45,042 bases of DNA, from contig PLSM01000167.1 of the NCBI GenBank assembly GCA_003165075.1, positions 35,299-80,340 on the forward strand, in the 5' to 3' direction. The stretch comes from Acidobacteriaceae bacterium (GTDB lineage Bacteria > Acidobacteriota > Terriglobia > Terriglobales > Acidobacteriaceae). Positions 25,114 through 32,447 of this stretch are shown piece by piece. Each line of letters begins with the position of its first letter. Positions within the stretch are counted from its first letter, which is position 1. A model generated the notes under the pieces. That model was given only the letters and a program-made list of their open reading frames with translations, had not been told where the DNA came from and did no database searches. A program made the position numbers and the translations under genes.

Positions 25114-25785
25114 ATGAAAGACTCCATCTACGTCTCGAAAGAGAACTACCTCAAAGCCATACTTGAGGCCGAGGCCGAAGGGCATCAGGTCATCCCGGCG
25201 ACCTTGGCGCACTGGCTTGAAGTTTCGGCGCCTGCGGTGACCATGGCGCTCAAAAGGCTGAAGCGCGACGGATTCGTCGAGGTGGGCGCGGACGGCATTG
25301 TGCGGCTGACCGCCCCAGGGCGCGAGACTGCCTATCGCACCGCGCTCCGTCACCACCTGATTGAGCGCATGCTCAGCGAAGTTTTTGGGATGGAGTGGTA
25401 CGAGATCCATGAAGAGGCCGAGAAGCTGGAACACGCTGTCTCGCCGGCCTTCGAGGCTAAACTTCGCGAAAGACTGGGCGAGAGCGGCGCGTGCCCACAT
25501 GGCAACGCCGTGCTGCCCGAGAGTCCGGCGGTGCGAAAGAAACGCGGCGAATTGCCGTTGTCTGAAGCTGCGGAGGGACATCGGTACACCGTGATCAGTC
25601 TGCACGAGCGCGACCCCAGGTTGTTGCTGTTTCTGCACCGTATGGGGATCGGCCCCAGCCGAAGTCTTCGGGTTGTTAGCCAGAACTACGATCAAACCGT
25701 GTCGATTGAGTTACCTGCGGGAGTCTCGATTCTGGGTAGACCAGCCGCGGAGGCGGTGTGGCTGCGCCGGGAGAATCACTCGTAA
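25114..25785 (+). CDS. mntR: DtxR/MntR-family metal-dependent regulator with FeoA-like domain
   Basis: The 223-residue protein is an iron- or manganese-responsive repressor. Residues about 1-65 form the winged helix (KENYLKAILEAEAEG, then VSAPAVTMALKRLKRDGFVE). The dimerisation and metal domain contains HHLIERMLSEVFGMEWYEIHEEAEKLEH, split in the middle by a short loop, with the E-x-x-E-H ligand set of the family. The C-terminal ~75 residues form an SH3-like FeoA domain (YTVISLHERDPRLLLFL, GIGPSRSLRVV). mntH follows in the same direction after 84 bp, which favours manganese as the signal over iron. The first metal ligand normally supplied by Asp8 is not obvious. Confidence 0.88.
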   Translation: MKDSIYVSKENYLKAILEAEAEGHQVIPATLAHWLEVSAPAVTMALKRLKRDGFVEVGADGIVRLTAPGRETAYRTALRHHLIERMLSEVFGMEWYEIHEEAEKLEHAVSPAFEAKLRERLGESGACPHGNAVLPESPAVRKKRGELPLSEAAEGHRYTVISLHERDPRLLLFLHRMGIGPSRSLRVVSQNYDQTVSIELPAGVSILGRPAAEAVWLRRENHS

Positions 25786-25869
25786 TTTAAAATAAGCAAA
25801 TTTATTAACCATAATTAACTTGTTGTGGCATACTGAGGTTGAACGATCTCCTGGTCGTTCTTACACTCA
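25786..25869 (+). promoter_or_regulatory. AT-rich promoter/operator region and 5' leader of mntH
   Basis: The gap between the DtxR-type regulator and mntH contains an AT-rich island (about 25786-25820) unusual for this genome. It holds repeated TTAA words and the near-palindrome TTAACCATAATTAA at 25805-25818. A possible promoter is TTAACC (25805-25810) with CATACT (25829-25834) 18 bases later. Downstream, GAACGA (25841-25846) and TCGTTC (25855-25860) form an inverted repeat nine bases before the mntH start. The region probably carries the regulator's box, but no match to a defined MntR consensus can be claimed. A known Mn riboswitch is not evident. Confidence 0.55.
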
Positions 25870-27201
25870 ATGGCCACTGGTGTCACACCCAACGTTGTGC
25901 TTCCCGAGCCCTCGCTACCCGAGGTGCATTCGAGTGTGAGCGTCTCCCGGTCGCCGATTTACTGGCGCCGGCTGCTGGGCTTCATTGGTCCCGGCTTTCT
26001 CATTTCCGTGGGCTATATGGACCCCGGCAACTGGGCCACCGACATCGCGGGCGGCTCGCGGTTCGGCTATACGCTGTTGTTCGTCATCATGGCCTCGAAC
26101 CTGATGGCGATTCTGCTGCAGAGTCTGTCGCTCAAACTGGGAGTGGCCACGGAGCGCGACCTGGCCCAGATTTGTCACGAGAGCTTTGGCCCCAAGATCA
26201 GCTTTGGGCTGTGGATCATGGCCGAGATCGCCATTGCCGCATGCGATCTCGCCGAGGTGATCGGTTCGGCAATCGCGCTCGAACTGCTATTCCACATCCC
26301 GCTGTTCTACGGCGTGCTCATCACTGGGCTGGACGTACTGCTGATCTTGCTATTGCAGCGCTGGGGCTTCCGCTACGTTGAGGCGCTGGTCATCGCGCTC
26401 ATCGGCACAATTATCGCGATGTTCGGCGTACAGATGTTCCTCTCCAAGCCGGAATACTGGCCCGCGCTGCGCAATCTTGTCATTCCTTCGAGCTCCATCA
26501 TCACTAACCCCGACATGCTCTACATCGCCATCGGGATGCTGGGCGCGACCGTGATGCCGCACAATCTTTATCTCCATTCGTCGATCGTGCAGAGCCGCCG
26601 CTACAAGCGGACACCCGAGGGCAAGCGCGAGGCCATTCACATGGCCAACATCGATTCCGCGTTGGCGCTGACGCTGGCCCTGTTTGTGAACGCGGCCATT
26701 CTGGTGGTGGCGGCGGCGGTCTTCAATCGCAGCGGCCACTTTGACGTTGCGGCTATCCAGGACGCCTACAAACTGCTGAGCCCGCTCGTGGGCGCAGCCG
26801 GTGCCAGCACGCTGTTTGCCGTGGCACTGCTGGCCAGCGGACAAAACTCCTCCATCACCGGTACCTTGGCCGGCCAGATCGTGATGGAGGGCTTCATTCA
26901 CCTCAGGCTGTCGCCCTGGCTGCGCCGGCTGATTACGCGCACCCTGGCCATCATTCCTACCATCATTGTGGTCGCCGTTACCGGTGAACGCGGCACGGAG
27001 AAACTGCTGTTGTTGAGCCAGGTCATCCTCTCGCTGCAACTCAGTTTCGCCGTCATTCCGCTGGTCATCTTCACCGGCAACCGCAAGAAGATGGGCGAGT
27101 TTGTGAACGGCCGCTGGCTGCAAGGGCTGGCCTGGGCGACCGCCGGCTTGATCGCGGGGTTGAACGCCTGGCTGCTGATCGAGACGGCGATGGGCCACTA
27201 A
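25870..27201 (+). CDS. mntH: NRAMP-family divalent metal (manganese) importer MntH
   Basis: A proton-coupled Mn2+/Fe2+ importer of the inner membrane. The 443-residue protein shows the two unwound-helix signatures of the family: YMDPGNWATDIAGG in helix 1 (Asp and Asn bind metal) and GATVMPHNLYLHSSIVQSR in helix 6 (Met and the MPH motif). About eleven hydrophobic helices are visible, with VALLASGQNSSITGTLAGQ as a further hallmark. The DtxR-type regulator lies 84 bp upstream in the same direction, so the pair forms a simple manganese homeostasis unit. The stop is only 10 bp from the convergent alpha-galactosidase gene, and no separate terminator is visible between them. Confidence 0.95.
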   Translation: MATGVTPNVVLPEPSLPEVHSSVSVSRSPIYWRRLLGFIGPGFLISVGYMDPGNWATDIAGGSRFGYTLLFVIMASNLMAILLQSLSLKLGVATERDLAQICHESFGPKISFGLWIMAEIAIAACDLAEVIGSAIALELLFHIPLFYGVLITGLDVLLILLLQRWGFRYVEALVIALIGTIIAMFGVQMFLSKPEYWPALRNLVIPSSSIITNPDMLYIAIGMLGATVMPHNLYLHSSIVQSRRYKRTPEGKREAIHMANIDSALALTLALFVNAAILVVAAAVFNRSGHFDVAAIQDAYKLLSPLVGAAGASTLFAVALLASGQNSSITGTLAGQIVMEGFIHLRLSPWLRRLITRTLAIIPTIIVVAVTGERGTEKLLLLSQVILSLQLSFAVIPLVIFTGNRKKMGEFVNGRWLQGLAWATAGLIAGLNAWLLIETAMGH

Positions 27202-27211
27202 GTTCGCGTCA

Positions 27212-29395
27212 TCATTGCACTCCGAAAAAGATGATCTTTGCGCCGGGCTTGTCGAACATGGCTTTGATCTTTGCATGCCCAGCAGCGTCGGCCTCAACCG
27301 TGACCCCGCCACTGGTCCAATGTTCGCTCGCGGCCTTATGGCTCGTAACATATCGATAAGTGCCGGGAGTTGTCGCAAAGACCACCACTGCGCCGCGGCC
27401 TGTGGTCGCGGATATCTTCTCGTGAATCTCGGGACTTCCTGACACGATCCCCGTCACCACCGGGTCACTTTCGGTGATGTCTTTGCTCACTTGCTTGTAC
27501 CTGGCAAGCGTGGTCCCAATAAAAGAGACCCCGGTATCTGAAACACTCAACAGGTCGCCCCAGATTCCATTCTGGCCAAGAATGAGGCAAGCCAGATTGA
27601 CTTCCTGCGATTGTTCTGGATCGTCGGGAAAATAGTGAGTAAGAAACAAGATGGAGGGGATCCATTTATCGAACGTCAAAGGTGACCGCGCAATCCAAGT
27701 CCGCGCCGGCCCTGGATGAAAGAACAGGTTGGTATTTGATTTCTCCGGATCGATGGGGATGTCGTAGCTCTGGTAATACGGGCCATTGTTGATGAGGAAT
27801 AGCTTTCCGGACGAAAGGAATGCCAGCCCAAAGGCACGACCGCTTTCGGTCACATCGAAGTCGACGATGGTTCCCGGAACTGCCGCTGCAACCTTGTCTG
27901 CCACCCGGCTCATCGATTGCACCAGTTGAAAGGCATAGGAGTCGGCGCGCTCCTGTGGGGTGTTGCTTTCCTGACCATGATTATGGTGCGGATCATTGCA
28001 TCCATACTGGTCGATTGCATCCCACTTGAAGTAACTCACGCCAACCTCTCTGGCCAGGCGGATCAACTCATCGGCGAAAGCATCGGCATATCCGCTTACC
28101 ATGCACATTTCATAACTCTTTTCGGTCTCCCAAACTTCCTGGGGCTCACCGACCTTTCCATTCCATGACATGCGCCATTCAGGATGCTCGCGGACGACCC
28201 TGCTGGTGACGGCCGCCGAGGTTGGGCCAAACCACAGCCCGAGCCTCATTCCGTAGGCGTCGAGCTTGGCCTTGACTGCCTTTAGCCCGTCGGGAAAGCG
28301 AGCGCGACTGACAGTCCAGTCGCCCGTTTTTTCGTACCATCCAGTATCCAGCACAAAGACGTCGATCCCCATACGGTGCGCCACATCGATCTCTTTCAAA
28401 ATCCGGTCCTGATTCATCGATTCCAGATAGGGACGGCCATTCAACCACTTATTCCGCTCCTGATAGTTCCAGGTGTTGTAGAAGATGTTAGGCTTTCGCG
28501 TAGCTGGATTTCTGGACATATAAGTCAGCACAAACCGGCGATAAGTCGACGCCAGGCTATCCATATCTCCCTCGACTACGGCTGTGTCCATCCAGATGGT
28601 CTGATAGGTATGGCCGGCGTCGATGTGCTGGCCGGGAAGATAGTTTCCCTTGACCGCAGTGAGGCGAACGCTGCGATCGGGGCCAAGTTGAAAGTGCAGA
28701 AATGCATTAGGGTACTGCGAGCCGTGCTCATAGGCTATGAGAAAGCTGGAGTGGCCATCGCCTGCAGCGAGGATGGGCCCCATGAAACTTTCGCTGTCTT
28801 CGAAGTATCTATCGCCGATTTTCTCTTCAGAAAGGGTGTAAGCATGCGTTAGATCGGCAAAGTTAGATAGCGAGACTTCTTCAACCCGGGGTAACTCCCG
28901 GAGAGAGGTTTCGAAGTAAGTCAGATAGTTCTGGCCTGAAGGAGCCGTGAGCCTTCGGGGATAATCCGCCGAAAGCGTATAGCGGAAGCGGACAACTGGA
29001 GTTCCATCGTTGATCTGAAACTGGATTCTCAACTTTACATGCGGATCGGCGGTGAGAGCGGATTCGAAGGTGTATTCAGTCACTCCATTTTCGAGTGGAA
29101 GGGGAGACCCGACGGCGACAAAATGAGTTGCCTCCGCCTTGATCTGCTTTCCATCCATCTCAAACACGGGCGGAGCAAATGAATGTGCTGATGTCCCGTC
29201 CGCTACGCCGTATTTCCAAAGACAGTGATTGCCACAGGAAAGGCTGATCGATACCTGGCGGCTATGAACTGCGCTTTCCTGTTGGAGAACAGGCTGCGCC
29301 GTGGCCCGCGTAAAAAGGGCGCAAAGCAACGCGCCGCAGGTGGCAATTCCAATTCCAAACTTAATTGCTGTGCTTCGGGGAGTTCTTGCGATCAT
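27212..29395 (-). CDS. Secreted alpha-galactosidase-like glycoside hydrolase (GH36 type)
   Basis: The 727-residue protein hydrolyses terminal alpha-linked sugars, by family analogy alpha-galactosides. It has an N-terminal signal sequence (about 1-34, ending TRATA), an N-terminal beta-sandwich, then a TIM barrel. Barrel motifs include FYNTWNYQE, MGIDVFVLDTGWYEKTGDW, LGLWFGP and YFKWDAIDQYG, whose Asp near residue 460 is the expected nucleophile. The DFDVTESGR strand near 512 holds the probable acid/base Asp. A C-terminal beta domain ends FFGVQ. The ATG at 29393-29395 is chosen because the signal peptide begins there; the frame is open to 29521. Its surroundings show no other sugar-use genes. 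Confidence 0.85.
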   Translation of the reverse strand: MIARTPRSTAIKFGIGIATCGALLCALFTRATAQPVLQQESAVHSRQVSISLSCGNHCLWKYGVADGTSAHSFAPPVFEMDGKQIKAEATHFVAVGSPLPLENGVTEYTFESALTADPHVKLRIQFQINDGTPVVRFRYTLSADYPRRLTAPSGQNYLTYFETSLRELPRVEEVSLSNFADLTHAYTLSEEKIGDRYFEDSESFMGPILAAGDGHSSFLIAYEHGSQYPNAFLHFQLGPDRSVRLTAVKGNYLPGQHIDAGHTYQTIWMDTAVVEGDMDSLASTYRRFVLTYMSRNPATRKPNIFYNTWNYQERNKWLNGRPYLESMNQDRILKEIDVAHRMGIDVFVLDTGWYEKTGDWTVSRARFPDGLKAVKAKLDAYGMRLGLWFGPTSAAVTSRVVREHPEWRMSWNGKVGEPQEVWETEKSYEMCMVSGYADAFADELIRLAREVGVSYFKWDAIDQYGCNDPHHNHGQESNTPQERADSYAFQLVQSMSRVADKVAAAVPGTIVDFDVTESGRAFGLAFLSSGKLFLINNGPYYQSYDIPIDPEKSNTNLFFHPGPARTWIARSPLTFDKWIPSILFLTHYFPDDPEQSQEVNLACLILGQNGIWGDLLSVSDTGVSFIGTTLARYKQVSKDITESDPVVTGIVSGSPEIHEKISATTGRGAVVVFATTPGTYRYVTSHKAASEHWTSGGVTVEADAAGHAKIKAMFDKPGAKIIFFGVQ

Positions 29396-29628
29396 TAGTT
29401 TCACCTTGTCTGGATGGCGATGTTCGTTGAGCGTGATGGTCCCGTCAGCCAATCCGGCCGTGGGATTTTGGTGGAAAATACCCCACTCATTCAGGTTGCG
29501 TATGGATTGTACGCGAGGCATGTGCTGCTCTCACGGTTTGCAAGAAACTATGGGGCGATGAGCAAATGGCGACGAAGGATCCGCCGAATGGCTGGGCACG
29601 CTTCCCGGATGTTCTACCATTCTTGTTG

Positions 29629-31281
29629 ATGCACATTCTTTCCGCTGCCGAGATGCAGGCTTGCGACCGTGCCACCACGGAGCAGTTCGGGATTCCGTCG
29701 CAAAAACTGATGAGGGCGGCCTCGAAGGCGGTTGCGGCGTTCGCGCGAGAGCAGTTTCCCCATGCGCGGCGGGTCACAGTGCTGTGCGGACGGGGCAACA
29801 ACGGCGGCGATGGCCTGATGACCGCAAGGATGCTGGCTACCGCGGGGCTTGAAGTGACCACGCTGCTGCTGGGCTCGCCGGAGGGCTTGGCGACAGACGC
29901 TGCGGAAGCCTGGCGTGAGCTGGCCAGTCCTGCGCACGGCCGCATCTACGTTGTGACGACGGCGGAAGAGCTGACCCAGCACTCGAGTGCGCGGGCCGCG
30001 GACCTGATTGTGGACGCAGTAGTCGGCACGGGATTCAAGCCGCCGTTGAAAGGGCTGGCATTGGCAGCGCTGGATTGGGTGAAGGCGGGCACCGCGCCGG
30101 TGCTTGCCGTGGATCTGCCATCCGGCTGGCCTGCGGACGAGACCGCAGCCACCGTGAACACGCCTGTGTTTCCGGCCGACGCCGTGATCACCTTTACTGC
30201 GCCCAAACCGGCACATATCTTTGGTCAACTGACGCGGCGCTGGGACCAGCCCATTGTGGTGGCGCCTATCGGCTCGCCGGAAGAGGTGATTGTTTCTGCG
30301 CTGCGACTGGATTGGGCCGGGGCGGCGCACGCGCTCACCCATGCTCCGCGCGCAGCGGCGGCCAACAAGGGAAATTTTGGCCACGTGCTGGTGGTGGGTG
30401 GGACTCTTGGAAAGGCAGGCGGCAAGTCGGGTGCGCCGGCCGTGGCGGCTCTGGCAGCTTTGCGTTCCGGTGCGGGACTGGTCACGGCCGCGGTGCCGGT
30501 TCCTGCGCTTCCGCTGGTGGCAGCAGTGGCGCCGGAGCTGATGACATGGCCACTGGCAGCCACTGAAGGCGGACAGATTGCGGCGGAGAATCTTGCCCCG
30601 GTGCAGTTGGCTGAACTCACGGCCGGAAAGACGGTGCTGGCCATCGGGCCTGGAATGGGCCAGAGCTCGCAGACCGTCAAGTTCACCACCGGGCTGCTCT
30701 CGGCCACAAGGATTCCGGTGGTCATAGACGCCGATGCCTTGAACATACTGGCTGCCAAGCCGGTGCTGCTGGCCAAGTTGGCCAAGGGGCGCACGATGGT
30801 GCTGACTCCCCACCCTGGCGAGATGGCGCGATTGGTAGGCACGACCGTTGCGGAGATCCAGGCTAACCGCTTGTACGCGGCACGCAGCTTTGCGCAGCGT
30901 AACGGCGTTACCGTGGTGTTAAAAGGCTGGCGCACGCTTATCGCTCACCCTGATGGCCGCGTGGCTGTGAATACCACCGGCAATCCAGCCATGGCCAAGG
31001 GGGGCAGTGGAGACCTGCTCACCGGGCTGGTGGCTGGACTGTTGGCGCAGTACCCGACGGAGCCGGCGCGAGCCGTGGAGGCTGCAGTTTATCTGCACGG
31101 GCTGGCCGCGGACCTGGCATTGCGCGAGCGCGACGAGCACACGCTGCTGGCCACGGACAGTCTTCAACATCTTTCTCGGGCTTTTCGCTTTGATTCGCGC
31201 GGCCCGAACGGTTATGTTTGGTTGCAGGGGCTGCCGGTGGAGTCATTGCCGGCCACGGCCTCCCGCGAGGCAGCACAATGA
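29629..31281 (+). CDS. nnr: Bifunctional NAD(P)H-hydrate epimerase and dehydratase (Nnr)
   Basis: This enzyme repairs hydrated NADH and NADPH. The epimerase domain (about residues 1-215) starts MHILSAAEMQACDRA and contains the loop GRGNNGGDG near residue 54. The ADP-dependent dehydratase domain (about 230-540) contains VVGGTLGKAGG, the DADALN strand, LTPHPGEMARL and the GNPAMAKGGSGDLLTG phosphate-binding loop near 450. The 550-residue length is normal for the fused form. ATG 29629 begins the conserved N-terminus; an upstream in-frame ATG at 29566 adds 21 residues without family character. The stop codon overlaps the tsaE start (ATGA), a common bacterial pairing. Confidence 0.95.
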   Translation: MHILSAAEMQACDRATTEQFGIPSQKLMRAASKAVAAFAREQFPHARRVTVLCGRGNNGGDGLMTARMLATAGLEVTTLLLGSPEGLATDAAEAWRELASPAHGRIYVVTTAEELTQHSSARAADLIVDAVVGTGFKPPLKGLALAALDWVKAGTAPVLAVDLPSGWPADETAATVNTPVFPADAVITFTAPKPAHIFGQLTRRWDQPIVVAPIGSPEEVIVSALRLDWAGAAHALTHAPRAAAANKGNFGHVLVVGGTLGKAGGKSGAPAVAALAALRSGAGLVTAAVPVPALPLVAAVAPELMTWPLAATEGGQIAAENLAPVQLAELTAGKTVLAIGPGMGQSSQTVKFTTGLLSATRIPVVIDADALNILAAKPVLLAKLAKGRTMVLTPHPGEMARLVGTTVAEIQANRLYAARSFAQRNGVTVVLKGWRTLIAHPDGRVAVNTTGNPAMAKGGSGDLLTGLVAGLLAQYPTEPARAVEAAVYLHGLAADLALRERDEHTLLATDSLQHLSRAFRFDSRGPNGYVWLQGLPVESLPATASREAAQ

Positions 31282-31751
31282 GCAAGGTCGCCCCACCCGC
31301 CGAAGGCAGGACTCACCAATTCACCACCCACAGTGGCGCGGACACTATTGAAGTCGGACGCAAGCTGGCCCGGTTGCTGAAGCCGCCGCAACTGCTGCTG
31401 CTGCGCGGCGATCTGGGCACCGGCAAGACCACGCTGGTGAAGGGTATTGCGCAGGCTCTGGATGCGGCCGAGCCCGACGAGGTTACGAGCCCCACATTCA
31501 CCCTGTTGCACGAGTATGACGGCGCGCTGGACGGACGCCCGGTAAAGCTGTTTCATCTTGACGTGTACCGCCTGGAAGGCGAGCGGCAACTGGAGACACT
31601 GGGCTTGGACGAGTTGCTGACGCCTGACGCGCTCGTGCTGGTGGAGTGGGGCGAGAAATTCAAGAGCATCCGTAAGAAATCCACTGGCGAAATCGCAATT
31701 ACTTCAGCGGGCGGAGATGCGCGCAAGATCACGGTGACAACTAAAGACTGA
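31278..31751 (+). CDS. tsaE: tRNA threonylcarbamoyladenosine ATPase TsaE
   Basis: TsaE is the ATPase that, with TsaB and TsaD, completes threonylcarbamoyl-adenosine at position 37 of ANN-decoding tRNAs. The 157-residue protein has the Walker A motif RGDLGTGKTTLVKGI near residue 45, VTSPTFTLLHEYDG (the switch-like loop), and LFHLDVYRLEG, followed by LVEWGEKF. The ATG at 31278 overlaps the nnr stop by four bases, deciding this start over the open frame to 31218. tsaB and tsaD are not in the window. The next gene begins 8 bp downstream with GGGAGGCC as SD, so a three-gene operon nnr-tsaE-31760 is likely. Confidence 0.95.
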   Translation: MSKVAPPAEGRTHQFTTHSGADTIEVGRKLARLLKPPQLLLLRGDLGTGKTTLVKGIAQALDAAEPDEVTSPTFTLLHEYDGALDGRPVKLFHLDVYRLEGERQLETLGLDELLTPDALVLVEWGEKFKSIRKKSTGEIAITSAGGDARKITVTTKD

Positions 31752-31759
31752 GGGAGGCC

Positions 31760-32416
31760 ATGAGCGCGACTTCCGATTCCGGTGGCGCGGTTGACTGCAG
31801 TGGATCGTGCGCCGCGCCTTCGACTTCGGTGCGCCCAGTTCTCTCGCGCCACCTTGCGTGGCTGCAGTGGATCACCTTGGGGTGGATGACGCTGGAGTGT
31901 GCGGGTTCGCTGTTCGCGGCAGCCAGGGCTCACAGCGTGGCGCTGCTCACCTTCGGATCAGACAGCCTGATTGAACTGCTCTCTGCCGCCGTGGTGCTGC
32001 TGCAGTTTCTACCCCGGTTCCCTTTGAAGAAAACACATGCCGGGAGAGCGGCCGCGGTTCTGCTCTATGCGCTTGCGGGCGCAGTGGTGGGCATCGCTTT
32101 GCTCACTTACCACACGCCGGTCGAGTCCAGTCCGTTGGGTATTGCGATTACCGCGCTGGCCCTGGTGGCTATGCCGGTGCTGGCGGGTCTCAAGCGCAGA
32201 CAGGCACGCGTATTGAACAACCGGGCCCTGGCCGCTGATGCTACGCAATCAGCCACTTGCGCGTACTTGGCGGGGATCACGCTGGCCGGGCTGCTGACTT
32301 ACACGGTCTGGCGCATCACGTGGGTAGACACGGTTGCAGCACTGGCAGCGGTTCCCATCCTCATCGTGGAGGGACGCCGGACGTGGCGCGGCCAGGGATG
32401 TGGATGCTGTGAGTGA
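31760..32416 (+). CDS. Small CDF-like membrane protein with cysteine-rich ends
   Basis: The 218-residue protein has about six hydrophobic helices and resembles the membrane half of cation diffusion facilitators. Helix 2 carries GSDSLIELLSA, comparable to the CDF DSxxD metal site with Glu in place of the second Asp. Helix 5 carries ALAADATQSATCAYLAG, comparable to the HxxxD site with Ala in place of His. The cytoplasmic C-terminal domain of CDF proteins is missing. Both ends are cysteine-rich: CSGSC near residue 13 and GCGCCE at the very C-terminus. Heavy-metal binding or transport is plausible. The role is uncertain because a key ligand is absent. It sits 8 bp after tsaE. Confidence 0.78.
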   Translation: MSATSDSGGAVDCSGSCAAPSTSVRPVLSRHLAWLQWITLGWMTLECAGSLFAAARAHSVALLTFGSDSLIELLSAAVVLLQFLPRFPLKKTHAGRAAAVLLYALAGAVVGIALLTYHTPVESSPLGIAITALALVAMPVLAGLKRRQARVLNNRALAADATQSATCAYLAGITLAGLLTYTVWRITWVDTVAALAAVPILIVEGRRTWRGQGCGCCE

Positions 32417-32447
32417 AAAGTACTTCCTCCCCGCGGCAGTTATATGT

